64,000 nt of DNA, taken from Bifidobacterium pullorum DSM 20433 (lineage in GTDB: Bacteria > Actinomycetota > Actinomycetes > Actinomycetales > Bifidobacteriaceae). Below the pieces are notes generated by a model that was given only the letters and a program-made list of their open reading frames with translations, ran no database searches and was not told the DNA's origin. This document shows positions 7,254-16,141 of this stretch, piece by piece; within the stretch, counting starts at the first letter, position 1, and the number at the start of each line of letters is the position of its first letter. The DNA lies in the NCBI RefSeq assembly GCF_000771405.1, contig NZ_JDUI01000011.1, positions 1 through 64,000 on the forward strand. The letters run 5' to 3'. The translations under genes and the position numbers were made by a program.

Positions 7254-8156
7254 CTACCGCACCAGGAGCACCATGGCCAGAATCATCGCGAAACCGACCA
7301 GATCGACCGGAGTGAACACGGCGCCGGTCAACGCCACGGCGGAGATGGTGGCCAGCACGGGCTCGCTAGTGCCGAGCATCGTGGCGCGCATCGCACCGAT
7401 TCGCATCACGCCGGACATATACAGCCAGTAGGCGCCGAAGGTGCCGCCGACCACGGTGAACACCATCAGCGCAATGCCCAGCGCATCCAGCTGCGGCGCA
7501 TGCGCCCACGGCCGCACGACCGCGCACAGGATCACCCCCGAGATCAGGAACATCAAGCCGTTGACGGTGAAGTTGCCGTACCGGCCCATCACCTTGACCG
7601 GCAGAATCGACATCGTGGCCGTGGCCAGCGCATCGCCCAGACCCCACATCAGGCCGGCGAGCGGCAGGGTCAGCGTGGTCAGGTCGCCGCCGGTGGCGAT
7701 CAGCACGGTGCCCATGAAAGCGAGCGCCACGCCCAACGTCTCACGTTTGCCGGGCAGCCGCCGCCCGCGCAGGCACACCCAGGCGAGCACGAACAGCAGA
7801 TTCAGGGTCTGCAATACGGTGGCGGTGCCGGAATTGGTCCATTTGATGGCGTTCAGGTAGGTGACCTGCGTGGCCATCACGCAGATGAGCGCGCCGAGCA
7901 GATAGACGGGGTAGGAGCTCACGTCGCGCACGGCTCCGGTCAACAGCTTCGGCTTGGTCGCGCCCGCCGCGGCCAGGAACAGCACGCCGGCGCAAAGCTG
8001 GCGGATGCTGGCGATCCACAGCGGGTCGGCGCCGTAGTCGGACATGAGGATTTTGGATACGGTGGCGTTGACGCCCCACAGCGCGCCGCCCAGCAGGGTT
8101 ACGCCGATGCCGATGAGCAGCGATTTCGGGGTTCGTTCGAACGTCGCACGACGCAT
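7254..8156 (-). CDS. EamA/DMT family transporter
   Basis: A 300-residue membrane protein of the drug/metabolite transporter superfamily, with ten hydrophobic segments arranged as two five-helix EamA halves (the second half begins near LAGLMWGLGDALATATMS). Such proteins export amino acids or metabolites. The substrate cannot be predicted. The ATG at 8156 is preferred to one seven codons upstream because AAGGAAA precedes it. It is a single gene. Confidence 0.82.
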   Translation of the reverse strand: MRRATFERTPKSLLIGIGVTLLGGALWGVNATVSKILMSDYGADPLWIASIRQLCAGVLFLAAAGATKPKLLTGAVRDVSSYPVYLLGALICVMATQVTYLNAIKWTNSGTATVLQTLNLLFVLAWVCLRGRRLPGKRETLGVALAFMGTVLIATGGDLTTLTLPLAGLMWGLGDALATATMSILPVKVMGRYGNFTVNGLMFLISGVILCAVVRPWAHAPQLDALGIALMVFTVVGGTFGAYWLYMSGVMRIGAMRATMLGTSEPVLATISAVALTGAVFTPVDLVGFAMILAMVLLVR

Positions 8157-8313
8157 CGCAGGTTTCCTTCTTCTCACAGTCCGTAAAACTCCGCGTGCGA
8201 TTCTACCGCCGTCCGCGTCACGCCGCGCCCAACGGCGTTATGCGATACGGGAACGTCCGTCGTCGCGGTTCCGTTGCGATCCGGTACCACGGCGACGGTA
8301 TGGCAACCGACTG

Positions 8314-9072
8314 TCAGTCCTCCGGCTTCTGCGCGAGCGTGGCCCAGAAGCTGGGGATGCCGAGCTCGTGCAGGCGGCCGTAACCGTTCGTGTCCTCATA
8401 CAGGTCGACGATGCGCAGCCCCGCCTGGATCTGGCCGCGGATCTGCTCGTCGAGTGTGTGCGAGAACTGGACGCCGTCGTCGGCCTCGGCCAGCTGGTCG
8501 CGCTGGTCGGCGTTCTTCAGCGGGTTGAACGGCAGATGGTTGACGATGCGTTCCTCGTCGTCATCGGTGATGAAGTTGACGCCGTTGTCGAGTCCGGCCA
8601 TCAGCAGGCCGCCGGGGCGCAGGATGCGTGCGCATTCGCGCCATACCGGCAGCACCTCCTCGATGTAGCAGTTGGACACCGGGTGCACGATCAGGTCGAA
8701 TGAGGCGTCGGCGAACGGCAGCGGTTTGGACATGTCGGCGCGGACGAGGTCGATGTCATAGCCTTCGCGTTCGGCGACCGTCCGGTCGGCGTCGAGCTGG
8801 GCCGGCGTGTAGTCGAGCACCGTGCAGCGCGCGCCGCGGGCGGTGAGGATCGGCATCTGCTGGCCACCGCCGGAAGCCAGGCCGAGCACGCGCAGGCCGC
8901 GCAGGTCTTCCGGGAACCATTCGTGCGGCACCGGGCGGGTTGGCGTCAGCACCAAATCCCACTCGCCGGCGAGCGCCTTGGCGTAGGTCTCGTGGTCGAT
9001 CGGCCTGCCCCATTCCCAGCCGTCCTCGATCCACCGGGTGATGGTCGCCGCGTTGATGTCCTGATAATCCAC
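8314..9072 (-). CDS. Class I SAM-dependent methyltransferase
   Basis: A 252-residue cytoplasmic enzyme. The SAM-binding glycine-rich loop reads VLGLASGGGQQM from about residue 62, followed by VLDYTPAQL as the acidic second motif and SFDLIVHPVSNCY as motif four. The N-terminal WEDGWEWG-type segment and overall length match the group of small-molecule methyltransferases common in Firmicutes and actinobacteria. It starts with GTG behind AAAGGAG. The target is unknown. Confidence 0.82.
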   Translation of the reverse strand: MDYQDINAATITRWIEDGWEWGRPIDHETYAKALAGEWDLVLTPTRPVPHEWFPEDLRGLRVLGLASGGGQQMPILTARGARCTVLDYTPAQLDADRTVAEREGYDIDLVRADMSKPLPFADASFDLIVHPVSNCYIEEVLPVWRECARILRPGGLLMAGLDNGVNFITDDDEERIVNHLPFNPLKNADQRDQLAEADDGVQFSHTLDEQIRGQIQAGLRIVDLYEDTNGYGRLHELGIPSFWATLAQKPED

Positions 9073-9281
9073 TGTCTCTCCTTTGCCGAGCGCGTGTTGC
9101 CGTATTACCGCTCGTTATCGCAATCCCCCATCGTACGGTACCAGTGGCACGTTCCAGACCGGACCGGCGCGACCGAGTCCGCTTGACCGAAGCCACCCAC
9201 GTAATCCAAGTCCCCGTAACCAAACCGACCCGATGCGTCCAAGGTCAGGTGGGATTATCCGATCTCACCGCCCACATACGC

Positions 9282-9315
9282 GTGATGCGCACCCGGAATC
9301 CCGGATGCGCATCAC
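9282..9315 (-). terminator. Hairpin downstream of mscL
   Basis: GTGATGCGCA pairs perfectly with TGCGCATCAC, with an inner CCGG/CCGG stack. It lies 29 bp past the mscL stop. There is no T-run, so it may protect the 3' end rather than terminate efficiently. Confidence 0.5.
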
Positions 9316-9343
9316 ATAAACGCTACGTATGGAACGGTCAGGT

Positions 9344-9856
9344 TCAGGCCTGGGCGCCGTTCGTGCGCTTGAGTTCGTCGCGGATCTCCTGCAGCACCGC
9401 CAGCGTCTGCTCCTCGGTGGTCGGGCCGGCGGCGGCCTCCTCCTCGGCCTCCTCCTCGGCCAGGGCGGCGGCCGACAGGTCACGCAGCTTGTTGATCGGC
9501 AGGATCACACAGAAGTACACGGCCACGCCGATGAGCAGGAAGTTGATGATGGCGTTGAGAATAGCGCCGAAGGAGATGGTGGAGTTGTTGAAGGTGATGG
9601 TCAGCACGCCGGACATATCCGGCACGCCGCCGATCATGCCGATCAGCGGGCTGATCAGGTTGTCCACGATGGAGTTGACCACGGTGGTGACGGCGGAGCC
9701 CATGACCACACCGACGGCCATGTCGATCATCGAGCCGCGGGAGATGAACTTCTTGAAGCCGCCGAGCGGGCCCTTGTCGGTCAGGGCCACGACGTTCTTG
9801 GCCATACCACCGGTTACATTGAGCGCGGCCTTGGCCGCATCATTCACGCTGGGCAT
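9344..9856 (-). CDS. mscL: Large-conductance mechanosensitive channel MscL
   Basis: A 170-residue channel protein that would open under membrane tension and release solutes during osmotic downshock. The core GGFKKFISRGSMIDMAVGVV near residues 32-51 is the conserved N-terminal amphipathic helix and first membrane helix; the second helix is FLLIGVAVYFCVILPIN. It carries an N-terminal extension of about 30 residues compared with E. coli MscL and an alanine/glutamate-rich cytoplasmic tail. It is a single gene, divergent from the MFS gene. Confidence 0.92.
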   Translation of the reverse strand: MPSVNDAAKAALNVTGGMAKNVVALTDKGPLGGFKKFISRGSMIDMAVGVVMGSAVTTVVNSIVDNLISPLIGMIGGVPDMSGVLTITFNNSTISFGAILNAIINFLLIGVAVYFCVILPINKLRDLSAAALAEEEAEEEAAAGPTTEEQTLAVLQEIRDELKRTNGAQA

Positions 9857-10055
9857 GAACGCCCTCCTTACAATCTTCTGGTTTCGTACAAAACGCCGTC
9901 ATCCATTATCACGGTTCTTCGCCGACAACCCGCAGCGCCCCACCCCCGAATACCCCATAGGGGCAAGATGTGCGGAAGTCGGCATGGCGCAAGAGGGACA
10001 TCGATACAATGACTGCGTCCGAACGCCCCGCACCCACCCGAAGAAGGGTTTCAGC

Positions 10056-10973
10056 ATGACCGCAGCTGCGCCGAACTACGACCGCACCGTCGTCGCCTGC
10101 TTCAACGGCTACATCACGCAGGCCGTGATCAACAACTTCATGCCGCTGCTGTTCGTCACGTTCTCGGCCTCCTTCGGCATCGACATGGCGCAGCTGTCCA
10201 CGCTGATCTCGGTGAACTTCGTCACCCAGCTCGTCGTCGACGTGCTGGCCGGCAGGTATGTGGACCGCATCGGCTACCGACCCTGCATCATCGCCGCGCA
10301 TGTGGCCGCCGCGGCGGGGCTGCTCACGCTCGGGCTGCTGCCCACGCGCGTGGCCGACCCGTATCCGGCGCTGATGGCCGCCATCGTGCTGTACGCGATC
10401 GGCGGCGGCCTGATCGAGGTCATGGTCTCCCCGATTGTGAACGCCTGCCCGTCCGAGCATAAGGACAAGGCGATGAGTCTGCTGCATTCGTTCTACTGCT
10501 GGGGGCAGGTGGGCACCGTGGCGGTCTCCACGCTGTTCTTCGCGCTGGCCGGACGCGACGCGTGGCCGGTGATGGCCTGCCTGTGGGCCATCGTGCCGAT
10601 TGCGGGCATTGCGCTGTTCGCCACGTCGCCGATGCCCGACATCCTGCCCGAAGGCACCTCGTCGATGAAGCTCGGGGAGCTGGTGCGCAATCCGCTGTTC
10701 GCGGTGTTCTTTGTCATGATGCTGTGCGCGGGGGCGTCCGAGCTGGGTATGAGCCAGTGGGCCAGCACGTTCGCCGAAACCGGACTGGGCGTCTCGAAGA
10801 CGATCGGCGATCTGGGATGCACGGCCGGGCCCGCCATCGTCGGCACGGTGGCGGCGGCCAACGGCGACAGTCTGCAGGCCGGCCTGCTGGTCGGCGCATT
10901 GTTCCCCGTCATTCTGCTCGTTGGCGTCATCGCGCTGCGTCAGATCCTGTACACCACGCGCCGCGCCGGCTAG
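10056..10973 (+). CDS. MFS transporter, internally shortened
   Basis: A 305-residue major facilitator protein, against roughly 390-400 for the family. The first half is normal (six helices, with VDRIGYRP as the loop 2-3 motif). Around residue 265 the sequence jumps from KTIGDL straight into GCTAGPAIVG, which normally belongs to the last pair of helices (GDLGCTAGP). About 85-90 residues, covering several helices of the C-terminal half, appear to be missing while the frame is kept. The gene may therefore be non-functional. AGAAGGG precedes the ATG. Its stop overlaps the stop of the convergent gene in a shared CTAG at 10970-10973. Confidence 0.75.
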   Translation: MTAAAPNYDRTVVACFNGYITQAVINNFMPLLFVTFSASFGIDMAQLSTLISVNFVTQLVVDVLAGRYVDRIGYRPCIIAAHVAAAAGLLTLGLLPTRVADPYPALMAAIVLYAIGGGLIEVMVSPIVNACPSEHKDKAMSLLHSFYCWGQVGTVAVSTLFFALAGRDAWPVMACLWAIVPIAGIALFATSPMPDILPEGTSSMKLGELVRNPLFAVFFVMMLCAGASELGMSQWASTFAETGLGVSKTIGDLGCTAGPAIVGTVAAANGDSLQAGLLVGALFPVILLVGVIALRQILYTTRRAG

Positions 10974-12043
10974 GCGACCGCGCCCTCATCGCCGCCCAGA
11001 ACATCCATGGACCCGTCGAGGAACGCGAAGATGCGGCCGTAATAGTCCTCGAGCACGGCGTTCGGCATCGAGAAGATCTCGTGGACCGAGTCGGGGAACC
11101 GTTCGAACCGCACCTGCCCGCCGCCATCGCGCACACGGCGCACGAACAGGTTCTCCGGTTCGTTGAGCACCCACACGTCACGCCCGGCCTGGAACAGCTG
11201 GATCGGCGTCTCGATGCGGGCGCAGGCCTGCGGGTCCAGGATGGCCTTGGACAGGCGCAACGCCTCGCGCACCCACTGGTAGCTGGCCGCGTTCGTCCGG
11301 TATTCCGGGGTTTCGCAGCGCTGTCTGTGGTACCAGCGCACGCGGGCCTCGCTGGCGCCCCGATACGCGGTCATATCCAACTGGTCGGAGAAACGCTTCT
11401 GACCGACCACCCGGCTTCTCCCGAATCCCATGCCGCAGACCGCCTCGGCCGCGGCCGCGGCCACCGTGTTGGGGATGCCGGCGGTCACCGGGGCGATCAT
11501 CGGGCAGGAGAGCACCGCCTTGTCGAACAACGTCGGATGGTTCTCCAGCAGGGCCGCGCCGATGCCGCCGCCCATCGAATGCCCGTACAGCACCATCGGT
11601 CGCTCACCCGCGTACTGGGAGGCCACGGTTTCGGCGAACTTGGCCAGGTCGGCCACGTACCGCCGCCAGTCGTCGATCCACACCACGCTGGGATCGTCCA
11701 CGTCGCGCGCGGAGAACCCGTGCCCGCGGTGCTCGAGCACGCAGACCGAGTATCCGTCGAGCAGGAGGTACCAGATGAGCTCCGAGTATTTGCGCGCGTT
11801 CTCGGTGAACCCGTAGGAGATGACGGCGACCCCGCGGAATGTGGCGGTGGCGCCGTCCTCGCGCAGGTCGTCGAACCTGGCGGCGTCATAGCACAGGTAG
11901 TGCAGCCGTCCGGGAACGTCGAGATCGGGCAGTCCGGCCGCCTTGGCCGGCGTCATCCACCCCTCCTCGCAGCAGGCCGCGAGCGCGGGCAGCACAGTCG
12001 CGCGCATCTGCTCGTCGTATCGGGTTTCGTCGATCAGCCTCAT
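10970..12043 (-). CDS. Alpha/beta hydrolase, lysophospholipase-like
   Basis: A 357-residue serine hydrolase. YGHSMGGG is the nucleophile elbow, GRDVWV probably carries the acid, and PDSVHEIF the catalytic histidine. EHRGHGFSARD is the typical segment before the elbow in monoacylglycerol lipase and lysophospholipase L2-like enzymes. No signal peptide is seen, so it is probably cytoplasmic and acts on lipid esters. The start is the ATG before RLIDETRYDEQ. The gene ends inside the convergent MFS gene by four bases. Confidence 0.8.
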   Translation of the reverse strand: MRLIDETRYDEQMRATVLPALAACCEEGWMTPAKAAGLPDLDVPGRLHYLCYDAARFDDLREDGATATFRGVAVISYGFTENARKYSELIWYLLLDGYSVCVLEHRGHGFSARDVDDPSVVWIDDWRRYVADLAKFAETVASQYAGERPMVLYGHSMGGGIGAALLENHPTLFDKAVLSCPMIAPVTAGIPNTVAAAAAEAVCGMGFGRSRVVGQKRFSDQLDMTAYRGASEARVRWYHRQRCETPEYRTNAASYQWVREALRLSKAILDPQACARIETPIQLFQAGRDVWVLNEPENLFVRRVRDGGGQVRFERFPDSVHEIFSMPNAVLEDYYGRIFAFLDGSMDVLGGDEGAVA

Positions 12044-12091
12044 GGTTATGACTGTAGCGGCCTGCCCGCCTGTGCGCGGCCCGCCCGCAAG

Positions 12092-12199
12092 ACACGCCGA
12101 GGGTGGTGGCAAAGCACCCCGGAAAGTTTGCCGGGTTCCCCGGAATATCAAGGAACTCGGCAAACTTCGGGTATAGGTTTGCCACCACCCTCGGCGTGT
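12092..12199. repeat. 108-bp palindrome with perfect 22-bp arms
   Basis: The outer arms (12092-12113 and 12178-12199, core GAGGGTGGTGGCAAA and its complement) pair without a mismatch. A second, imperfect inverted repeat lies inside (AAAGTTTGCCGGGTTCC against GGAACTCGGCAAACTT). The whole would fold into one long hairpin. It sits between the end of the S9 peptidase gene and the start of the hydrolase gene, both minus strand. It resembles a MITE or REP-type element; no target duplication is evident. Confidence 0.85.
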
Positions 12200-12258
12200 T
12201 GCGTTGCGTGCCGGCCGAGGCCGGACGTATGCGGGCCGGCCGGGGCCGGACCGTCGAC

Positions 12259-14745
12259 TCAGCGCATGCCCAGCGCGTCGTAGAGGAAGTCGCGCTGCAG
12301 GATGAGCAGGTTCTCGGCCACCGTTTCGTCGTTGGTCATGTGGGTGATGCCCGTCAACGGCAGGAAGGTGTGCGGGCGGCCCGCCGCCATCAGCGCCTGG
12401 CTCAACCGCAGCGAGTGGGCGATGGTGACGTTGTCGTCGGCGAAGCCGTGGATGAGCATGAGCGGACGGTTCAGCTTGGGGGCGTCCTCCACGATGCCGT
12501 TGCGGCGGTAGACCTCCGGGTCGAGGCCCAGGTAGCGCTCGGTGTAGTGGGTGTCGTAGAGCGTCCAGTCGGTCGGGGGCGCGCCGGCGCAGGCGGCGTG
12601 GATGACGTCCGGGGCGTCGAGCACCGCGAGCGCGGACAGGAAGCCGCCGTACGACCAGCCGATCATCGCGACCTTGTCGAGGTCGGGACGCGGGCAGTCG
12701 AGCGGGCCGTCATGCCGGGCGATGTCGAGCGTCGCCGACGGGTCGCCGTCCCGCGGCGTCCAGCGCACCGACGGCACGGCGCCGTCCGCCGCCCACAGCG
12801 CGGGCAGTGCGCGCACGGCTTCGACCTGATCGGCCAGGGTCACGTCTTTCATGGTTTCGTAGATGGCGCGATCCCACTTGGGGCCGCGGCCGGGGGTGCC
12901 GCGTCCGTCGACGGTGACGACCAGGAAGCCCTGGTCGGCCCACCACTGGGATTCCCAGTAGTAGGCCTGGCTGAACAGCACCTGCTGGGCGCCCGGACCG
13001 CCGTACGGTTTGAGCAGGACCGGCAGGGTTTCGGCCTGCGCGTAGGGGCTGGTCTCGCTCGGCGCGGTGATGGCGGCGAGCAGCCGGTGTTCGGACGGCA
13101 GGGTGACGAACATGGTGTTCGGCGTGAAGCCGGGTTCGGCCGCGTGGTTGTCGAGCACGGCGATCGCCGAGGCTTCCGGATCCGCAGTTTCCGGCAGCCG
13201 CAGGCTGTGGGTCATCACCGCGTGCGGCGAGCGCATGTCGCGTCCGGAGACGACCATGCCGCTGCCGCTGCGGGATGCGGTCCACACGCCGGGATGCGGG
13301 GTCAGCGGGGTTGCGGCGCCCTGATAGTCGAAGCTGACGATGTCGAGGCTGCGGGCGTCGTGCAGGTCGAGGTCGTCGCCCCACGTTCCGGTATCGGTGT
13401 CGGAGGCCAGCCCCGGGGTGCGGGAGACGACGGCGAGCACGTCGGTGTCGGTCACGTCGAGCACCTCGCGCACCTGCCAGCCGGCCGGGGTGAACGGCGC
13501 GCCGTCCACGGTCAGACGGTTCGTGTCGTGCTCCATATCATTGCATGCGCAGATCAGGCGGCCGTCCGGCGTGAAGGCGGGGGTGCCGTGGATCAGGTCG
13601 AGCCACTGGGGGTTCTCGTGCTCCTCGAGCACGCGGGTGGCCACCGGTTCGCCGATGACGGCCTCGGTGTCCACACCGGCGTGGAATCCGGCGGCCTTGA
13701 GCTGCACCTCAAGCACCTGGTCGTGGTGCTGCAGACGGTCCTGCACGAGGATGAGCGGTTCGTGGCCCTTGCTCCAGTTCACGGCGGCCAGGTATTCGTA
13801 GGTTTCGTGGTCCCAGTCGATGTCGGCCACGTTGCACACCTGCACGCGCGGTTCGACGTACTCGTCGCATTCGCCGGCGTCGGCGGGCATCGGCGCCGGG
13901 GCGTCGGCGTCGCGGACGGTGAAGTCCACGTAGGCCAGGGAGACGATCGCGTTGTTCGTCAGGGCGCGGGCGTAGCGGCGTGCGACGGCCGGCTTGGACG
14001 GGTCGGCGGGGTCGCTGATGTACCACATCGGTTCCGGTTCCTCGTCGGTCGACTGCACGAGCAGCGCGCGCGAATCCGGCGACCACCAGAAGCCCTCGTA
14101 CCGGTCCATCTCCTCGCCGGCCACGAATTCGGCCAGGCCCACGGACTGGTCCGGATACGTGCATTCGTCCTCGTCGATGCCGATGACGGCCCAATCCTCG
14201 TCCTGGGAGGCGTCGGCGCCGAGCGCGATCACGCGGACCTCGCTGCCGGTGGTGTAGGCGATCAGCTGGCCGTCCGGGGAGATGCGCGGCATGATGACCG
14301 ACAGTTGCGGGTCGGCGAGCGCCACTTCGCGTGTCACGCCGCCGGTGGCGTCCCCGTTGATCTCGGTCAAGAACAGCTGGCCGTTGATGGTGAAGACCAC
14401 GCGGCGGCCGGCGGCGTCGACCGAGTAGGAGACGATGCCCTGGCCGCCTTCGCGGGCGCGTTCGCGGCGGGCCTTCTCCTCTTCGGAGACCTCCTCGTTA
14501 TCGGCGTCGGCCAGCAGCTGGCGCGGATCGGCGAGGAGCACCTCGCGTCGGTCGCCGTCCGGCGACAGGACGCTCAGCCACAGCGCCGTGACCAGGTCTT
14601 CGGGACCGTCCGAGCGCAGGAACAGCGCCCGGGTGCCGTCGCCGATCGCTTGCGCGGAGCGCGGGGCGCCGGAGGTGAAACGCAGGGAACGGGCCTTGCG
14701 GCGGGGGAATTCGGCAATCGCCTGTGATGCAGTCAATTCGTTCAT
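12259..14745 (-). CDS. S9 family peptidase (dipeptidyl peptidase IV/prolyl oligopeptidase type)
   Basis: An 828-residue serine peptidase with an N-terminal beta-propeller-like region and a C-terminal alpha/beta hydrolase domain. The catalytic triad is visible: serine in GWSYGGFLSAL, aspartate in GFADDNV and histidine in GITHMTNDE. YGGPGAQQV precedes the catalytic core as in DPP4-like enzymes. No signal peptide is found, so it probably trims proline-containing peptides in the cytoplasm. The start is the ATG at 14745 (NELTASQAIAEF). It is monocistronic, divergent from fhaA. Confidence 0.87.
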   Translation of the reverse strand: MNELTASQAIAEFPRRKARSLRFTSGAPRSAQAIGDGTRALFLRSDGPEDLVTALWLSVLSPDGDRREVLLADPRQLLADADNEEVSEEEKARRERAREGGQGIVSYSVDAAGRRVVFTINGQLFLTEINGDATGGVTREVALADPQLSVIMPRISPDGQLIAYTTGSEVRVIALGADASQDEDWAVIGIDEDECTYPDQSVGLAEFVAGEEMDRYEGFWWSPDSRALLVQSTDEEPEPMWYISDPADPSKPAVARRYARALTNNAIVSLAYVDFTVRDADAPAPMPADAGECDEYVEPRVQVCNVADIDWDHETYEYLAAVNWSKGHEPLILVQDRLQHHDQVLEVQLKAAGFHAGVDTEAVIGEPVATRVLEEHENPQWLDLIHGTPAFTPDGRLICACNDMEHDTNRLTVDGAPFTPAGWQVREVLDVTDTDVLAVVSRTPGLASDTDTGTWGDDLDLHDARSLDIVSFDYQGAATPLTPHPGVWTASRSGSGMVVSGRDMRSPHAVMTHSLRLPETADPEASAIAVLDNHAAEPGFTPNTMFVTLPSEHRLLAAITAPSETSPYAQAETLPVLLKPYGGPGAQQVLFSQAYYWESQWWADQGFLVVTVDGRGTPGRGPKWDRAIYETMKDVTLADQVEAVRALPALWAADGAVPSVRWTPRDGDPSATLDIARHDGPLDCPRPDLDKVAMIGWSYGGFLSALAVLDAPDVIHAACAGAPPTDWTLYDTHYTERYLGLDPEVYRRNGIVEDAPKLNRPLMLIHGFADDNVTIAHSLRLSQALMAAGRPHTFLPLTGITHMTNDETVAENLLILQRDFLYDALGMR

Positions 14746-14881
14746 ACGCCCCAACCTACCCGCCGCCCCGCCCATCCGGTGTCCGGCCCGCCCCATGGGC
14801 GAATTTTGCAAGTATTGACGCCGATATATAGGGACGTTCGCGCCTTTGCGTAGGATAGGGGAGGAATAGAAAGGTGTGACT

Positions 14882-15583
14882 ATGAGCGTTCTCGACCGTT
14901 TTGAGAAAAGCGTGGAAAGCGCGGTCAACGGAGTGTTCTCCAAGTTCGGGTCCAAGGACCTGCAGCCCGTCGACCTCTCCAGCGCCCTTGAGCGCGAGAT
15001 CGACGCCGAGGCCATGCCGGTCGGCCGCGACCGCACCGTGGCGCCGAACGAGTACCGGTTCAAGCTGAGCACCCCGGACTTCGACCGCATCGAACAGTGG
15101 GGCTCCGAGGCCCTGGCCAACGAGCTGGCCGACAACCTCACGCAGTATGCCAAGAGCCAGCACTACGCCTTCGTCGGGCCTGTGGTGGTGATCTTCGAGG
15201 AGGATCTCGAACTCAACAAGGGCAGCTTCAACCTGAGCTCCGAGTCCGTGCGGGGCAACGCCGTGCCCGTGACCACCGACACCCAGACCGAGGACAGCCC
15301 CGTGCTCGAGGTCAACGGCAACCAGTATCTGCTGACCAAGCCGCAGACCGTCATCGGCCGTGGCTCGGGCTGCGACATCGTCATCGACGATCCGGGCATC
15401 TCGCGCAAGCATCTGGAGATCGACATCACCGACAACGGTGTGATCGCCCGTGACCTGGGATCGACCAACGGCACGTACGTGGAAGGCCATCAGGTGCCGG
15501 CGGCCACGCTGCTGGACGGCAACACCATCACCATCGGCCGCACCCGCATCCTGTATTGGGCCTCCTCTCAGGAAACGGAGTAG
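14882..15583 (+). CDS. fhaA: FHA domain protein FhaA
   Basis: A 233-residue protein with an N-terminal DUF3662 domain (starting VLDRFEKSVESAVNGVFSKF) and a C-terminal forkhead-associated domain, whose phosphothreonine-binding residues lie in IGRGSGCDIVI, GISRKHLEI and LGSTNGTYV. It recruits phosphorylated partners of the PknA/PknB kinases at the cell envelope. It is the first gene of the conserved actinobacterial operon ending in pknB. AGAAAGG supports the ATG at 14882 over the GTG two codons earlier. Confidence 0.9.
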   Translation: MSVLDRFEKSVESAVNGVFSKFGSKDLQPVDLSSALEREIDAEAMPVGRDRTVAPNEYRFKLSTPDFDRIEQWGSEALANELADNLTQYAKSQHYAFVGPVVVIFEEDLELNKGSFNLSSESVRGNAVPVTTDTQTEDSPVLEVNGNQYLLTKPQTVIGRGSGCDIVIDDPGISRKHLEIDITDNGVIARDLGSTNGTYVEGHQVPAATLLDGNTITIGRTRILYWASSQETE

Positions 15584-15611
15584 GCCGCCGCCCAGGAGCC
15601 ACAATCTGCCT

Positions 15612-16136
15612 ATGCTCACCGAACTGACATTCGCGATCCTCAAGTACGGGTTCCTCGTCCTGCTTTGGGTGTTCGTCTGGTTGACGGTGCGCTCGCTGCA
15701 TAAGGACATCGAGACGCTCAGTCCGCGCAAGTCGCGCGCGCATCGCCGTAAGACACGTCTGGCCCGCAAGGCGGCGGAGTCGCCCACGCCCGTTTCGGTC
15801 GTGCCCGCGCCTGCGACCAACGAGATGCCCGCCGCGGCCGATACGCCGACGCTGCTGGTCATCATCGACGGCCCGTTGGCCGGCACCTCGGTGCCGTTGA
15901 GCAACGGCGCCATCACGTTGGGCCGTGCCGCGTCGAATTCCGTGGTGCTCGACGATGAATTCGTGTCCTCCCACCATGCCCGCGTCTATTTCGACGCCAT
16001 GTCCGGGCAGTGGGCGATCGAGGATCTCGGCAGCACGAACGGCACCGTGGTCAACCAGCAGCGCATCGCCTCGCCGACAGCCCTCGCGCCGCGCGTTCCC
16101 GTGCGCATCGGCGCCACCACCTTCGAATTGAGGTGA
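15612..16136 (+). CDS. fhaB: FHA domain protein FhaB (FipA-like)
   Basis: A 174-residue protein: one N-terminal membrane helix (ILKYGFLVLLWVFVWLTV), a basic linker, and a C-terminal FHA domain with LGRAASNSVVL, SSHHARVYF and LGSTNGTVVN. In actinobacteria it is phosphorylated by PknA/PknB and links them to division and cell-wall synthesis. It lies 28 bp after fhaA and its end overlaps the possible upstream GTG of pstP. Confidence 0.88.
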   Translation: MLTELTFAILKYGFLVLLWVFVWLTVRSLHKDIETLSPRKSRAHRRKTRLARKAAESPTPVSVVPAPATNEMPAAADTPTLLVIIDGPLAGTSVPLSNGAITLGRAASNSVVLDDEFVSSHHARVYFDAMSGQWAIEDLGSTNGTVVNQQRIASPTALAPRVPVRIGATTFELR

Positions 16137-16141
16137 CCACT

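Noticed and set aside
12103-14727. Long plus-strand frame opposite the S9 peptidase, partly inside the palindrome
   Set aside because: No domain or start signal. The peptidase triad is clear on the minus strand.
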